Assembly: GCA_018902755.1 (NCBI GenBank)
Contig: JAHIQI010000044.1
Span: forward strand, 29,952-93,951
Direction: 5' to 3'
DNA length: 64,000 bases
Origin: Pseudomonadota bacterium
GTDB lineage: Bacteria; Desulfobacterota; Desulfarculia; Desulfarculales; Desulfarculaceae
Shown here in pieces: positions 15,123 to 24,014 of the stretch (its first letter is position 1; the number at the start of each line of letters is the position of its first letter). The position numbers and the translations under genes were made by a program. The notes below the pieces were generated by a model that was not told where the DNA came from, searched no databases, and saw only the letters and a program-made list of their open reading frames with translations.

Positions 15123-17018
15123 ATGAGCAAGCTAAACAACGGCCAGGAGCCGCCCAAGATCGGGGTCTACGTCTGTCACTGCGGAGGCAACATCTCCGAC
15201 CACGTGGACGTGGCCTCGGTGGTGGAGCAGGCAGGCGGTCTGGCCAACGTGACCGTGGCCCGGGACAACAGCTTCATGTGCTCCGACCCGGGCCAGGAGT
15301 TGATCATCGAGGACATCACCTCGGGCAAGGTCAACCGCATCGTGGTGGCCTCCTGCGCCCCGGCCCTGCACGAGACCACCTTCCGGGGGGCCATCGCCCT
15401 GGCCGGTATGAATCCCTATCTCTACGAGCACGCCAACATCCGCGAGCAGGTTTCCTGGGTGCATCACGGCCCCGGCGCCACGGGCAAGGCCACCGCCCTG
15501 GTGGCCGCCGCGGTGGGCAAGGCGGGCGAGCTGGAGGCCCTGGAGCCCATCCGGGTGGAAGCCGAGGCCCACGCCACGGTGCTGGGCGGCGGGGTGGCGG
15601 GCATGAGCGCCGCCCGCGACCTGGCCGCCCAGGGCCTCCGGGTGGCCTTGGTGGAAAAAAGCCCCTTCCTGGGCGGGCAGGTGGCCCAACTGGACAAGAC
15701 CTTCCCCAGCGGCGAGGCCGCCGGGGAGGTGCTCAGCGCACTGGCCGCCCAGGTGCTGGCAGACCAGCGCATCACCGTCTACACCTGCGCCGAGCTGAGC
15801 GAGTACTCGGGCTACGTGGGCAGCTTCAAAATAAAGATCCGGCGCACCGCGCCCAGCGGCGCGGACCTGGAGCGCCTGGCCCTGGTCAAGGACGCCCAGC
15901 CCGGCACCTTCGTGCCCTGCGTGGGAGTGGCCGCCGGGCCGGGGCCCGGCGAGGCCGAGGAGGTGGCCCTGGTTAGCGGAGCCATTGTCTTGGCTACCGG
16001 CTTTGAGCACTACACCCCTCCCATGGGCGAGTACGGCTACGGCCAGATGCCCGAGGTGATCACCCTGCCCGAGCTGATCCGGCTCATGGCCGACGAGTCG
16101 GCCACCGGCGAGCAATTGGTGGTGAACGGCAAGACCATAAACAATCTGGCCTTGATCCACTGCGTGGGCAGCCGCCAGATTCCGGGGGTTCACCAACCGG
16201 GGCCGGACGGCAAGCTGAACCAGCACTGCTCCCGGGTGTGCTGCACCGCCACCCTGCAGGCGGCCTGCGAGCTGCGCGAGAAATTCCCCGAGACCAACGT
16301 GTTCGAGCTGTACCGCGACATCCGCACCTATGGCCGGGGGCACGAAGACTACTACCTGAACGCCGGGCGGTCCGGGGTGATCTTCGCCCGCTTTACGCCC
16401 GAGGCCCCGCCGGTGGTGACCCAGGGCGGCGAGGACAGCGCCCTGACCGTGACCGTGCCGGACAAGCTTTTGGCCGGACAGGAGCTGGCCATCGGGGTGG
16501 ACCTGGTGGTCTTGGCCGTGGGCATGGAGCCCCGGGACAACCAGGCCCTGGTGGAAAAGATGAAGCTGCCGGTGGGCGCGGACCGCTTCCTGCTGGAGGT
16601 GCACCCCAAGCTGCGCCCGGTGGAGCTGCCCGCCGCGGGCATCTACCTGGCCGGGGCCTGCCAGGCCCCCATGGACACCGCCGAGGCGGCTAACGCGGCT
16701 GGCGCGGCGGCGGCCAAGGCCGGGGCCATACTGAGCGCCGGTTTCGTGGAGCTGGACCCATTCGTGGCCGAGGTAGACGAGAGCAAGTGCGTGGGCAGCG
16801 GGGCCTGTGTTCAGGCCTGCCTGGCTGACGAGGCCATCGAAATGGTCGACACCCCGGCCAGCAAGAGGGCCCGGGTCAATCCCGCCCTGTGCATGGGCTG
16901 CGGGGTGTGCGTGGCCGCCTGCGAGCAAGGGGCCATCGAGCTGTCCGGTTGGACCCTGGGCCAATACGAGGCCATGGTGGACGCCATCGTGGCCCAGGCC
17001 CTGCGCCAAGGAGCGTGA
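15123..17018 (+). CDS. Full-length HdrA-like FAD/Fe-S protein with a Ser-substituted C-terminal ferredoxin motif
   Basis: A 631-aa HdrA homologue. It has the N-terminal HdrA domain ('VYVCHCGGNISDHVDV', residues 15-30), a Rossmann FAD domain ('GGGVAGMSAARDLAAQG') and a C-terminal 2x[4Fe-4S] ferredoxin. The first ferredoxin motif is odd: C556, then Ser559 where the second cysteine belongs, then C562 and C566; the second motif (CMGCGVCVAAC) is complete. One cluster should therefore have a Ser ligand or be a [3Fe-4S]/labile cluster. ATG 15123 is preferred over 15117 because of the spacing from AAGGAG (15109-15114). Confidence 0.92.
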   Translation: MSKLNNGQEPPKIGVYVCHCGGNISDHVDVASVVEQAGGLANVTVARDNSFMCSDPGQELIIEDITSGKVNRIVVASCAPALHETTFRGAIALAGMNPYLYEHANIREQVSWVHHGPGATGKATALVAAAVGKAGELEALEPIRVEAEAHATVLGGGVAGMSAARDLAAQGLRVALVEKSPFLGGQVAQLDKTFPSGEAAGEVLSALAAQVLADQRITVYTCAELSEYSGYVGSFKIKIRRTAPSGADLERLALVKDAQPGTFVPCVGVAAGPGPGEAEEVALVSGAIVLATGFEHYTPPMGEYGYGQMPEVITLPELIRLMADESATGEQLVVNGKTINNLALIHCVGSRQIPGVHQPGPDGKLNQHCSRVCCTATLQAACELREKFPETNVFELYRDIRTYGRGHEDYYLNAGRSGVIFARFTPEAPPVVTQGGEDSALTVTVPDKLLAGQELAIGVDLVVLAVGMEPRDNQALVEKMKLPVGADRFLLEVHPKLRPVELPAAGIYLAGACQAPMDTAEAANAAGAAAAKAGAILSAGFVELDPFVAEVDESKCVGSGACVQACLADEAIEMVDTPASKRARVNPALCMGCGVCVAACEQGAIELSGWTLGQYEAMVDAIVAQALRQGA

Positions 17019-17020
17019 GC

Positions 17021-17317
17021 ATGCAAGACACCGAACGCAAAGAGGCCCTGAAGCGGCTCAAGCAGGAGCGCAAGGAGGCCATCAAGGTCAACGCGGCCCT
17101 GGCCAATCAACAAAAGAAGGACCTGGGCCGCATCAAAGAGCGCCTGGCCCAGGGCCCGGCCACTACCCTGGAGGTGGCCCAGGATCTGGGTATGCCGCCT
17201 AAAGAGGCCCTGTGGTACCTGGCGGCCATGCGCAAATACGGCATGGTGATGGAGGCCGCCAAGAGCGGCGACTACTTCACCTATGAACTGGTTCCCCAGG
17301 ATTCCGCCGCCTGCTGA
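17021..17317 (+). CDS. Small winged-helix-like protein of the Hdr operon
   Basis: A 98-aa basic protein. Its N-terminus is a charged helix (residues 3-45) rich in Lys and Glu. Residues 45-90 look like a winged helix ('TLEVAQDLGMPPKEALWYLAAMRKYGMV'). I know of no assigned function. Its position between the HdrA and DsrE genes, two bases after the HdrA stop, suggests a regulator or an assembly or scaffold factor, comparable to DsrD, another small winged-helix protein in sulfite-reductase operons. That comparison is by size and fold only. Confidence 0.65.
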   Translation: MQDTERKEALKRLKQERKEAIKVNAALANQQKKDLGRIKERLAQGPATTLEVAQDLGMPPKEALWYLAAMRKYGMVMEAAKSGDYFTYELVPQDSAAC

Positions 17318-17362
17318 CACGCGACGGCGCTCAAACGAAACACAATAGAAAGGCTTCATACC

Positions 17363-17734
17363 ATGTCTGAGAAAACCGAAAAGATCGTCTACATCTCCAC
17401 CAACGGCGGCGAAAACCCGGAGAAAGCCACCTTGCCCTTCGTGCTGGCCAACGCGGCGTTGGCCATGGAGGTGGAGGCGGTGGTGGCCCTGCAAGGCCCG
17501 GCGGTGACCCTGGCCAAGGGCGACTGCCTGAACCACGTATTCGCCGCCGGCCTGCCGCCCTTGAAAGACCTGGTCAAGAGCTTCCTGGAGCAGGGCGGGC
17601 GTCTCATGGTCTGCGTGCCCTGCATCCGCGAGCGCAAGATCGACGAGGCCGACCTCATCGAGGGCTCCGAGCTAATGGCCGCGGCCAAGCTCACCCAGGA
17701 GATTCTCTCGGCCAACGCCACCCTGGTTTACTAG
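17363..17734 (+). CDS. DsrE-family sulfur carrier protein
   Basis: A 123-aa DsrE/DsrF-like protein: an N-terminal strand 'KIVYISTNGGENPEKATLPF', a central 'AVVALQGPAVTLAKG' and a conserved-position cysteine in 'MVCVPCIRERKI'. DsrE-type proteins accept sulfane sulfur from TusA and pass it on. Here it sits in one transcription unit with TusA and Hdr proteins. A single gene suggests a homo-oligomer unlike the DsrEFH heterohexamer. Confidence 0.85.
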   Translation: MSEKTEKIVYISTNGGENPEKATLPFVLANAALAMEVEAVVALQGPAVTLAKGDCLNHVFAAGLPPLKDLVKSFLEQGGRLMVCVPCIRERKIDEADLIEGSELMAAAKLTQEILSANATLVY

Positions 17735-17763
17735 AGACGAGCAAAGCGCGTGGAGGAGCCCTC

Positions 17764-18909
<1,146 letters not shown>

Positions 18910-18950
18910 GACGCCCCGACTAAACCGCGCAACCATGACTGGAGAAAATC

Positions 18951-19583
18951 ATGGCCAACCCTGATTTCAGCAATGCGGCCATCGTGGCCTGCGGCACCCT
19001 GAGCCCAGAGCTTAATCACCTAAAGGCCGAGGGCTGGCTCAACGCGGGCAAGATCATCTACACCACCCCCGGCCTGCACCAGAACTGCCCCGAGCTGGAG
19101 CGCCAACTCAACGAGGCGGTGCAGAGGGCCGCCCAGGACTATGAGCGGGTGATCGTGGTGTACGGCGGCAAGTATTGCTATGTAAACGCGGCCGAGCCCA
19201 CCCGCACCATGGCCAAGGTAATCGAGGAGCTGGGCCTCAAGGTGGTGCGGGTTCAGGCCACTCACTGCATGGACATGGTGGCCTCGGAGGCCGAGCGCGA
19301 CGAGTTGGCCGCGGGCGAGAAGGTGTGGTGGATGACCCCCGGCTGGGTGAAGTACCGCCACAAGGTCTTTGAAGGCTGGGACCAGGGCATCGCCAACGAG
19401 AACTTCCCTCGCCACACCGGTGGGGCCAGGGTGCTGGACGGGGTGGGCCTGTGCGAGGAGTACCTCAACGAGAAGCCCGAGGAGATCCTGGACTACTCGG
19501 ACTGGATGGGCATCCCCCTGATGGGAGTGCCGGTGAGCCTGGACCGCTTGAAGAAGCTTTTGGCCGACGCCCTGGAGCAGTGA
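18951..19583 (+). CDS. DUF1638 domain protein, last gene of the Hdr operon
   Basis: A 210-aa DUF1638 protein ('AIVACGTLSPELNHL', 'YGGKYCYVNAAEPTRTM', 'ATHCMDMVAS'). Conserved Cys and His residues (C14, the YCY cysteine, HC in ATHC) could bind metal or sulfur. DUF1638 has no established biochemical role; it is often found beside corrinoid or methyltransferase genes in anaerobes. Here it closes the operon 41 bases after hdrD, so it is likely functionally linked to the sulfur-carrier module. Confidence 0.75.
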   Translation: MANPDFSNAAIVACGTLSPELNHLKAEGWLNAGKIIYTTPGLHQNCPELERQLNEAVQRAAQDYERVIVVYGGKYCYVNAAEPTRTMAKVIEELGLKVVRVQATHCMDMVASEAERDELAAGEKVWWMTPGWVKYRHKVFEGWDQGIANENFPRHTGGARVLDGVGLCEEYLNEKPEEILDYSDWMGIPLMGVPVSLDRLKKLLADALEQ

Positions 19584-19936
19584 GCCGCAAGCAAGACTCC
19601 GCGCCAAGCAGGGCCCGTCCTCGCCGTGATGGCGGGGGCGGGTTCGGGGTGTTTGTAAAAGGCCAGTCCCAAAAGGAGCATTGCCGCGAACACCGCCAAG
19701 GTGACCGCGCTGATCATCGCCGGGGTCAGGCGTTTCAGGACGCTGACCAACAGCAGCCTCCCAGGACTTGGGCACAAAACGGGTAGCACCTCACTACAAA
19801 TGGACCTAAATGCAGGGATAACGTTAGAAGAGGCCGATCTATAACCTTGCGGCTATCACGAACCTTGCTAAGCTTGCACCTAGATTTTCCGCGAACCGCA
19901 GTCGCCCTAAAAACCGGCAGAAGCGAGGGAGCATAG
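19584..19936. other. Intergenic stretch with a possible membrane-protein remnant on the minus strand
   Basis: On the minus strand, about 19,640-19,750 reads as one convincing transmembrane segment ('MISAVTLAVFAAMLLLGLAF') followed by 'YKHPEPAP'. The frame then runs out into the antisense of the DUF1638 gene without a family match. It may be the 5' remnant of a broken gene. No terminator hairpin with a T tract was seen after DUF1638, and no clear promoter for the next gene. Confidence 0.3.
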
Positions 19937-20812
19937 ATGAAACTTGCATTTCTAGGAATGGGGACCATGGGTGGGCCCATGGCGGCCAATTTGTTGAAGG
20001 CCGGGCACCAAGTGACCGTTTACAATCGTAGCCGCGAGAGGGAGGAGCCGCTGGCCGCCATGGGCGCCGTCCGCGCTGCTTCTCCCCGTGAGGCCGCCTC
20101 CGGGGCGGAGGTGGTGTTTCTGTGCGTGTCCGACACCCCCGACGTTGAGCATATCCTTCTGGGGCCGAACGGTGTGATCGAGGGGGCAAAACCTGGGACC
20201 GTGGTGGCGGACATGTCCACCATCAGCCCGGCCGCCACCCGGAGCTTTGCCGCCGCCTTGGCGGAAAAGGGAATCGCCATGATCGACGCCCCCGTTTCCG
20301 GCGGCTCGGAGGGCGCGGTGAATGGCACCCTGGCCATCATGGTGGGCGGAGACGAGGCCGTGGTGGAAAAGGTGATGCCGGCCTTCCAGGCCATGGGCAA
20401 GTCAATCACCCACGTGGGGCCCATCGGTGCGGGGCAAATGACTAAGGCCATCAATCAGGTTATTTTGGCGGGCTATTACTTCGCCACTGGGGAAGGCATC
20501 GCCCTGGGCTTGAAGGCGGGCCTTGACGTTAAAAAAGTGGTGCAGGCCATAAGCGGGGGGGCGGCCGCCTCATGGGTCCTGTCCAACCGGGCCGACAACA
20601 TGATCGACAACACCTATCCCCTGGGCTTCCGGGTTCGCTTGCACCAAAAGGATTTGCGCATCGCCCTGGAAGCCGCGTCTGAAATCGGCGTGGCCATGCC
20701 CGTGGCCGCCATGGTGTCCCAGTTTGAGAACAGCTTGCTTGTGCACGGTTATGGCGACGAGGACGTGTCGGCCCTGGCCCGGATACTGCGGGAGTCCGCC
20801 GGACTGGAGTAG
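19937..20812 (+). CDS. 3-hydroxyisobutyrate dehydrogenase-family NAD(P)-dependent dehydrogenase
   Basis: A 291-aa beta-hydroxyacid dehydrogenase. Rossmann motif 'GMGTMGGPMAANLLKAGH' is at residues 7-24, the substrate loop 'DAPVSGGSEGAVNGTL' near 118, and the catalytic lysine in 'GAGQMTKAINQ'. The family covers 3-hydroxyisobutyrate, tartronate-semialdehyde and 2-(hydroxymethyl)glutarate dehydrogenases; residues alone do not separate these. It lies upstream of the LacI regulator and the molybdenum-hydroxylase genes and may belong to the same pathway. GAGGGAG precedes ATG 19937. Confidence 0.9.
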   Translation: MKLAFLGMGTMGGPMAANLLKAGHQVTVYNRSREREEPLAAMGAVRAASPREAASGAEVVFLCVSDTPDVEHILLGPNGVIEGAKPGTVVADMSTISPAATRSFAAALAEKGIAMIDAPVSGGSEGAVNGTLAIMVGGDEAVVEKVMPAFQAMGKSITHVGPIGAGQMTKAINQVILAGYYFATGEGIALGLKAGLDVKKVVQAISGGAAASWVLSNRADNMIDNTYPLGFRVRLHQKDLRIALEAASEIGVAMPVAAMVSQFENSLLVHGYGDEDVSALARILRESAGLE

Positions 20813-21302
20813 GTGCGACAAACGCGCCACTAGTGCCTCAACGCGGCGGCGATCAACCTCCGGGGCTTTACCGAGGCTGGTCGCCGCCGCCTGTTGCACA
20901 GCCTGGAGCCGGACCGGCATGGGCCACATGGTGCGGCATCCCCAATAATTCGCGTTTTGAATAAATCGCAAGGCACCGGCTACCAGCACCGGGATCGCCT
21001 AACGGCACGAAACTGGGGACGCAGCCCAGGACGACCCGGCCCCTCGCGCCGGAGACGGGCCAAGGAAATTTGCACCATCCCCGCCACCGCGAGCCGGTGC
21101 CGCAGTCATCTCGGATAAGTTTAGCAACAATTACAGTAAGTAACGCCTAAGCAATGCAGGGTCGACCAGGTCAGCTCCGGGCATACCGCCGGCCTATGGA
21201 TGGGCCCAGGCATTGACCTTGCCGCAAATACCTACCAAGCCATGTCCCCGTGCGGCAAACCCGATTGAAATGGCGAAATGATATCGGAATGCGAAATAAC
21301 GG

Positions 21303-21332
21303 TTGACGCCACGCCGCCCGAAATGCTACTAA
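21303..21332 (+). promoter_or_regulatory. Promoter upstream of the LacI-family regulator
   Basis: TTGACG at 21303-21308 and TACTAA at 21327-21332 with an 18-bp spacer. The first operator overlaps the -10 box, so repressor binding would block RNA polymerase. Confidence 0.55.
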
Positions 21333-21381
21333 ATCGATTTAGTAAAACGATTTAATAAACCGCTTTAGATAGACCGGTTTA
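21330..21381 (+). promoter_or_regulatory. Four phased LacI-type operators
   Basis: Four 12-bp CG-centred palindromes follow the pattern TAAAnCGnTTTA: TAAATCGATTTA (21330-21341), TAAAACGATTTA (21343-21354), TAAACCGCTTTA (21356-21367) and TAGACCGGTTTA (21370-21381). Their centres are 13, 13 and 14 bp apart. A central CG and this symmetry are typical of LacI-family sites. They lie about 85-135 bp upstream of the LacI-family start, implying autoregulation and probably control of the downstream operon. Confidence 0.75.
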
Positions 21382-21465
21382 ATTGAAGGCCTGACGGACC
21401 CGGTCAGGCCCTCCTGGCCAAGATGCCAGGTTTTACCAATTATGTCTGCCCGTTAGGTTGGATCA

Positions 21466-22521
21466 ATGCCCAAAAAGGCAAAACAGGTGACGATCAAGGA
21501 CATAGCGCGCATCGCCGAGGTGTCCGCTTCCACCGTCTCCCTGGTGCTTAACAACAAAAAGGGCATCGGCAAGGAAACCAGGTACCGCATTCTTCGGATA
21601 GCAAAAGAGCTAAATTATACCCCCAACCTATTGGCCCGCTCCCTGGCCAAACAGCACACCGACATAATCGCCGTGACCATCCTCCAGACCCGCAACGCCC
21701 TGTTCATGGAGATCGCCGCCGGGGTGGAAGAGGTCCTCAAGGATCGCGGCTATTCCATGAACATGGTTTCCACCTTTGACGACCCCGACCTGGAGACCAA
21801 GGAGTTGGCCAGCGCCCGGGCCCGGGGCGTGGATGGGTTTTTGGTCTCCTCGGCTTTGCTGGAGAGCCCGGGCATCCGCCTGTTGGTGGAGGACCAGGTG
21901 CCCCTGGTTTCGGTGCTGCGCCGGGTGCCGGGGCTGGCCAATCTCAACTACGCCATGGAGGACAGCTTCAAGGGAGGCTACCTCGCGGCCGAGCACCTCA
22001 TCAAACTGGGCCACAAGCGCATCGCCATCTTGAAGGGCCATTCTTGGACCACCACGGGCAGCGGACGGCTGGATGGCGCTATTGACGCCATGAAAGAGCA
22101 CCGTATTCCCGTCAACGAAAAATTGATAATTCCGGGGAACTTTTCCAAGGAACCCGCCTACTTGTCAACCTTGGCCATGTTCAAGGGACTTTCGGAAAAG
22201 GAGATGCCCACCGCCATTTACGCCTGCAACGACGACATGGCCATGGGCGCCTACGAAGCCATCCTGGACAGCGGCCTGCGGGTTCCCGAAGACATCGCCT
22301 TGGTGGGCTTCAATAACGCGGCCTACACCTCCCTGCAAACCGTGAGCCTGACCACTATCGACGTGCAGGCCCACGAAATGGGCCGCTTGGGGGCGGAGCG
22401 GCTCATCGACATGATTAACCGGAAGAGGGGCTACGGCAAGCCTCTCCAGGTAGTCATGGAGCCGAAACTAATCGTACGCAAGAGCTGTGGATATCAGGCT
22501 GGCGCCGTGGCCTCTTCATGA
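21466..22521 (+). CDS. LacI-family transcriptional regulator
   Basis: A 351-aa repressor. The N-terminal helix-turn-helix 'TIKDIARIAEVSASTVSLVL' is at residues 9-28, the hinge 'YTPNLLARSLAKQHT' at about 50-65, and a periplasmic-binding-protein-like sugar/effector domain fills the rest. It is encoded 54 bases upstream of the molybdenum-hydroxylase genes and downstream of four CG-centred operators, so it probably controls this island in response to its substrate or an intermediate. The effector cannot be read from sequence. Confidence 0.95.
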   Translation: MPKKAKQVTIKDIARIAEVSASTVSLVLNNKKGIGKETRYRILRIAKELNYTPNLLARSLAKQHTDIIAVTILQTRNALFMEIAAGVEEVLKDRGYSMNMVSTFDDPDLETKELASARARGVDGFLVSSALLESPGIRLLVEDQVPLVSVLRRVPGLANLNYAMEDSFKGGYLAAEHLIKLGHKRIAILKGHSWTTTGSGRLDGAIDAMKEHRIPVNEKLIIPGNFSKEPAYLSTLAMFKGLSEKEMPTAIYACNDDMAMGAYEAILDSGLRVPEDIALVGFNNAAYTSLQTVSLTTIDVQAHEMGRLGAERLIDMINRKRGYGKPLQVVMEPKLIVRKSCGYQAGAVASS

Positions 22522-22574
22522 GAGCGCCGCTAATTTCGGCCTAAGGCTCGGGGCCGTTTAAAAGGATTTGGATT

Positions 22575-23498
22575 ATGGCATTACCCTTTGAAAAGCTGCA
22601 TTGGTACAGCAAGCTGGAGGTGGCCGATTATCTGGTGCCCACCAGCCTGCCCCAGGCCCTGGACATGCTGGCCGCCCATGGGGGCCGGGCCAGAGTCATC
22701 GCCGGGGGCACCGATGTCATCCCGGAGCTGCGCAGCCGCAAGCTTGCGGTCTCGGCTCTGGTGGACGTCTCCCGCTTGCCGGACATGAACGCCATCGAGA
22801 GCGACGGAGCGGATATCCTCATCGGCGGCGGGGTGACCCACGCCCAGGCCGCCGCCTCCCCCTTGATCCAAGACAAGGCCGGGCTTCTGGCCACCGGCTG
22901 CGGATGGGTGGGCTCTCCCCAGATCCGCAACGTGGCCACCCTGGCCGGCAACCTGGTCAGCGGCCAGCCGGCGGCGGACGCCTCGGTGCCGCTGTTGGCC
23001 CTGGACGCCGAGGTGACCATCGCCTCCGCCGAGGGCCTGCGGGTGGTGCCCTTGAGCGAGTTCTTCCAGGGCGTGGGCAAAACTGTCCTGGACAGCAGCC
23101 GCGAAATCCTCACCTCAATCCGCTTCAAGGCCTTGGGCGCCAAGCAGGGCTCGGCCTATTTACGCCTGGGTAAGCGCAAGGCCATGACCCTGCCCATGCT
23201 GGTCTGCGCGGTGGTGGCCACCGCCGGCCAGGACGGCCGCAGCATCCAGTCGGCGGCCATCGCCCTGGGTCCCGTGGCCCCGGTGCCCTTCCGGGAGCGC
23301 TCCGCGGAGCAGTTCGTGGCGGGCAAGCCGGCCACCCCCGAGACCCTGGCCCAGGCGGCGGAAACCGCCACCGCCCAATGCACCCCCCGCGATAGTCTCC
23401 TGCGGGGCTCCTGCGACTACCGCACCGAGATGGTCAAGGTGTTCGTGCGCCGAGGCCTGGCCGCCGCCCTGACCCAGGCCGGCTGCACCATTGGATAG
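22575..23498 (+). CDS. Xanthine dehydrogenase-family FAD subunit (CoxM/XdhB-like)
   Basis: A 307-aa FAD-binding subunit of a three-subunit molybdenum hydroxylase. Both FAD motifs are visible: 'VIAGGTDVIPELRS' near residue 40 and 'IRNVATLAGNLVSGQPAADA' near 117. It lacks the extra [4Fe-4S] loop that marks 4-hydroxybenzoyl-CoA reductase. Gene order FAD, Fe-S, Mo is standard. The next gene begins 10 bases after its stop. Confidence 0.93.
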   Translation: MALPFEKLHWYSKLEVADYLVPTSLPQALDMLAAHGGRARVIAGGTDVIPELRSRKLAVSALVDVSRLPDMNAIESDGADILIGGGVTHAQAAASPLIQDKAGLLATGCGWVGSPQIRNVATLAGNLVSGQPAADASVPLLALDAEVTIASAEGLRVVPLSEFFQGVGKTVLDSSREILTSIRFKALGAKQGSAYLRLGKRKAMTLPMLVCAVVATAGQDGRSIQSAAIALGPVAPVPFRERSAEQFVAGKPATPETLAQAAETATAQCTPRDSLLRGSCDYRTEMVKVFVRRGLAAALTQAGCTIG

Positions 23499-23508
23499 GG
23501 AGAAACTC

Positions 23509-23982
23509 ATGAGCACTATGGAGCTTTCTTTCAAGCTCAACGGCCGGGCCCTCACCCTGAACGTGGCCCCTGACACCCTGATGGTGGACCTGTTGCGCGA
23601 AGACCTGGGCCTTACCGGCACCAAGGCCGGCTGCCGCGAAGGCGAGTGCGGGGCCTGCACCATCCTGGTGGACGGCACGCCCATGAACTCCTGCCTGATG
23701 CCGGCCCTGAAGGTCCAGGGGCGCGAGATCACCACCATCGAGGGCCTGGAAAAGGCCGACGGCAGCCTCGAGGTCCTGCAAGAGGCCTTCATGGGCGAAG
23801 GCGCTTCCCAGTGCGGTTTCTGCACTCCGGGCATGATCCTGACCGCCACCGCCCTCTTGAAACAAAACCCCGACCCGGACGAGGGCGAGATTCGCCAAGC
23901 CCTTTCCGGGGTGCTTTGCCGCTGCACCGGCTACCGCAAGATCGTGCAGGCTGTCAAGGCCGCGGCCAAGGCCCGGGCCTAG
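23509..23982 (+). CDS. Xanthine dehydrogenase-family 2x[2Fe-2S] subunit (CoxS/XdhC-like)
   Basis: A 157-aa electron-transfer subunit. The plant-type [2Fe-2S] site is 'GCREGECGACTILVDG' and the C-terminal helical site is 'QCGFCTPGM...CRCTGY'. All eight cysteines are present, so both clusters should form. ATG 23509 is chosen because AGGGAGA lies about six bases upstream; an in-frame TTG at 23491 would overlap the preceding gene. It links the molybdenum site to FAD in the hydroxylase. Confidence 0.95.
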   Translation: MSTMELSFKLNGRALTLNVAPDTLMVDLLREDLGLTGTKAGCREGECGACTILVDGTPMNSCLMPALKVQGREITTIEGLEKADGSLEVLQEAFMGEGASQCGFCTPGMILTATALLKQNPDPDEGEIRQALSGVLCRCTGYRKIVQAVKAAAKARA

Positions 23983-24014
23983 GCCGCCGCACACCCTACT
24001 AGGGGAAGGTCGCA

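Larger units (their letters stand above)
20813..21465. other. Long non-coding region between the dehydrogenase and lacI-type genes
   Basis: This 653-base stretch has no convincing gene. Near its start, 20843-20890 forms a long GC-rich hairpin (GCGGCGGCGATCA with TGGTCGCCGCCGC) without a T tract, a likely 3' end for the dehydrogenase transcript. The middle (20,900-21,290) has mixed composition and no repeat or structured RNA that I recognise. The last 170 bases hold the promoter and operators listed separately. Confidence 0.6.

Noticed and set aside
20980..21070. Possible c-di-GMP (GEMM-type) riboswitch, because of GGGGACGCAGCCC
   Set aside because: The paired helix that should precede this block is missing and the second conserved helix cannot be formed, so the resemblance is short and probably chance.
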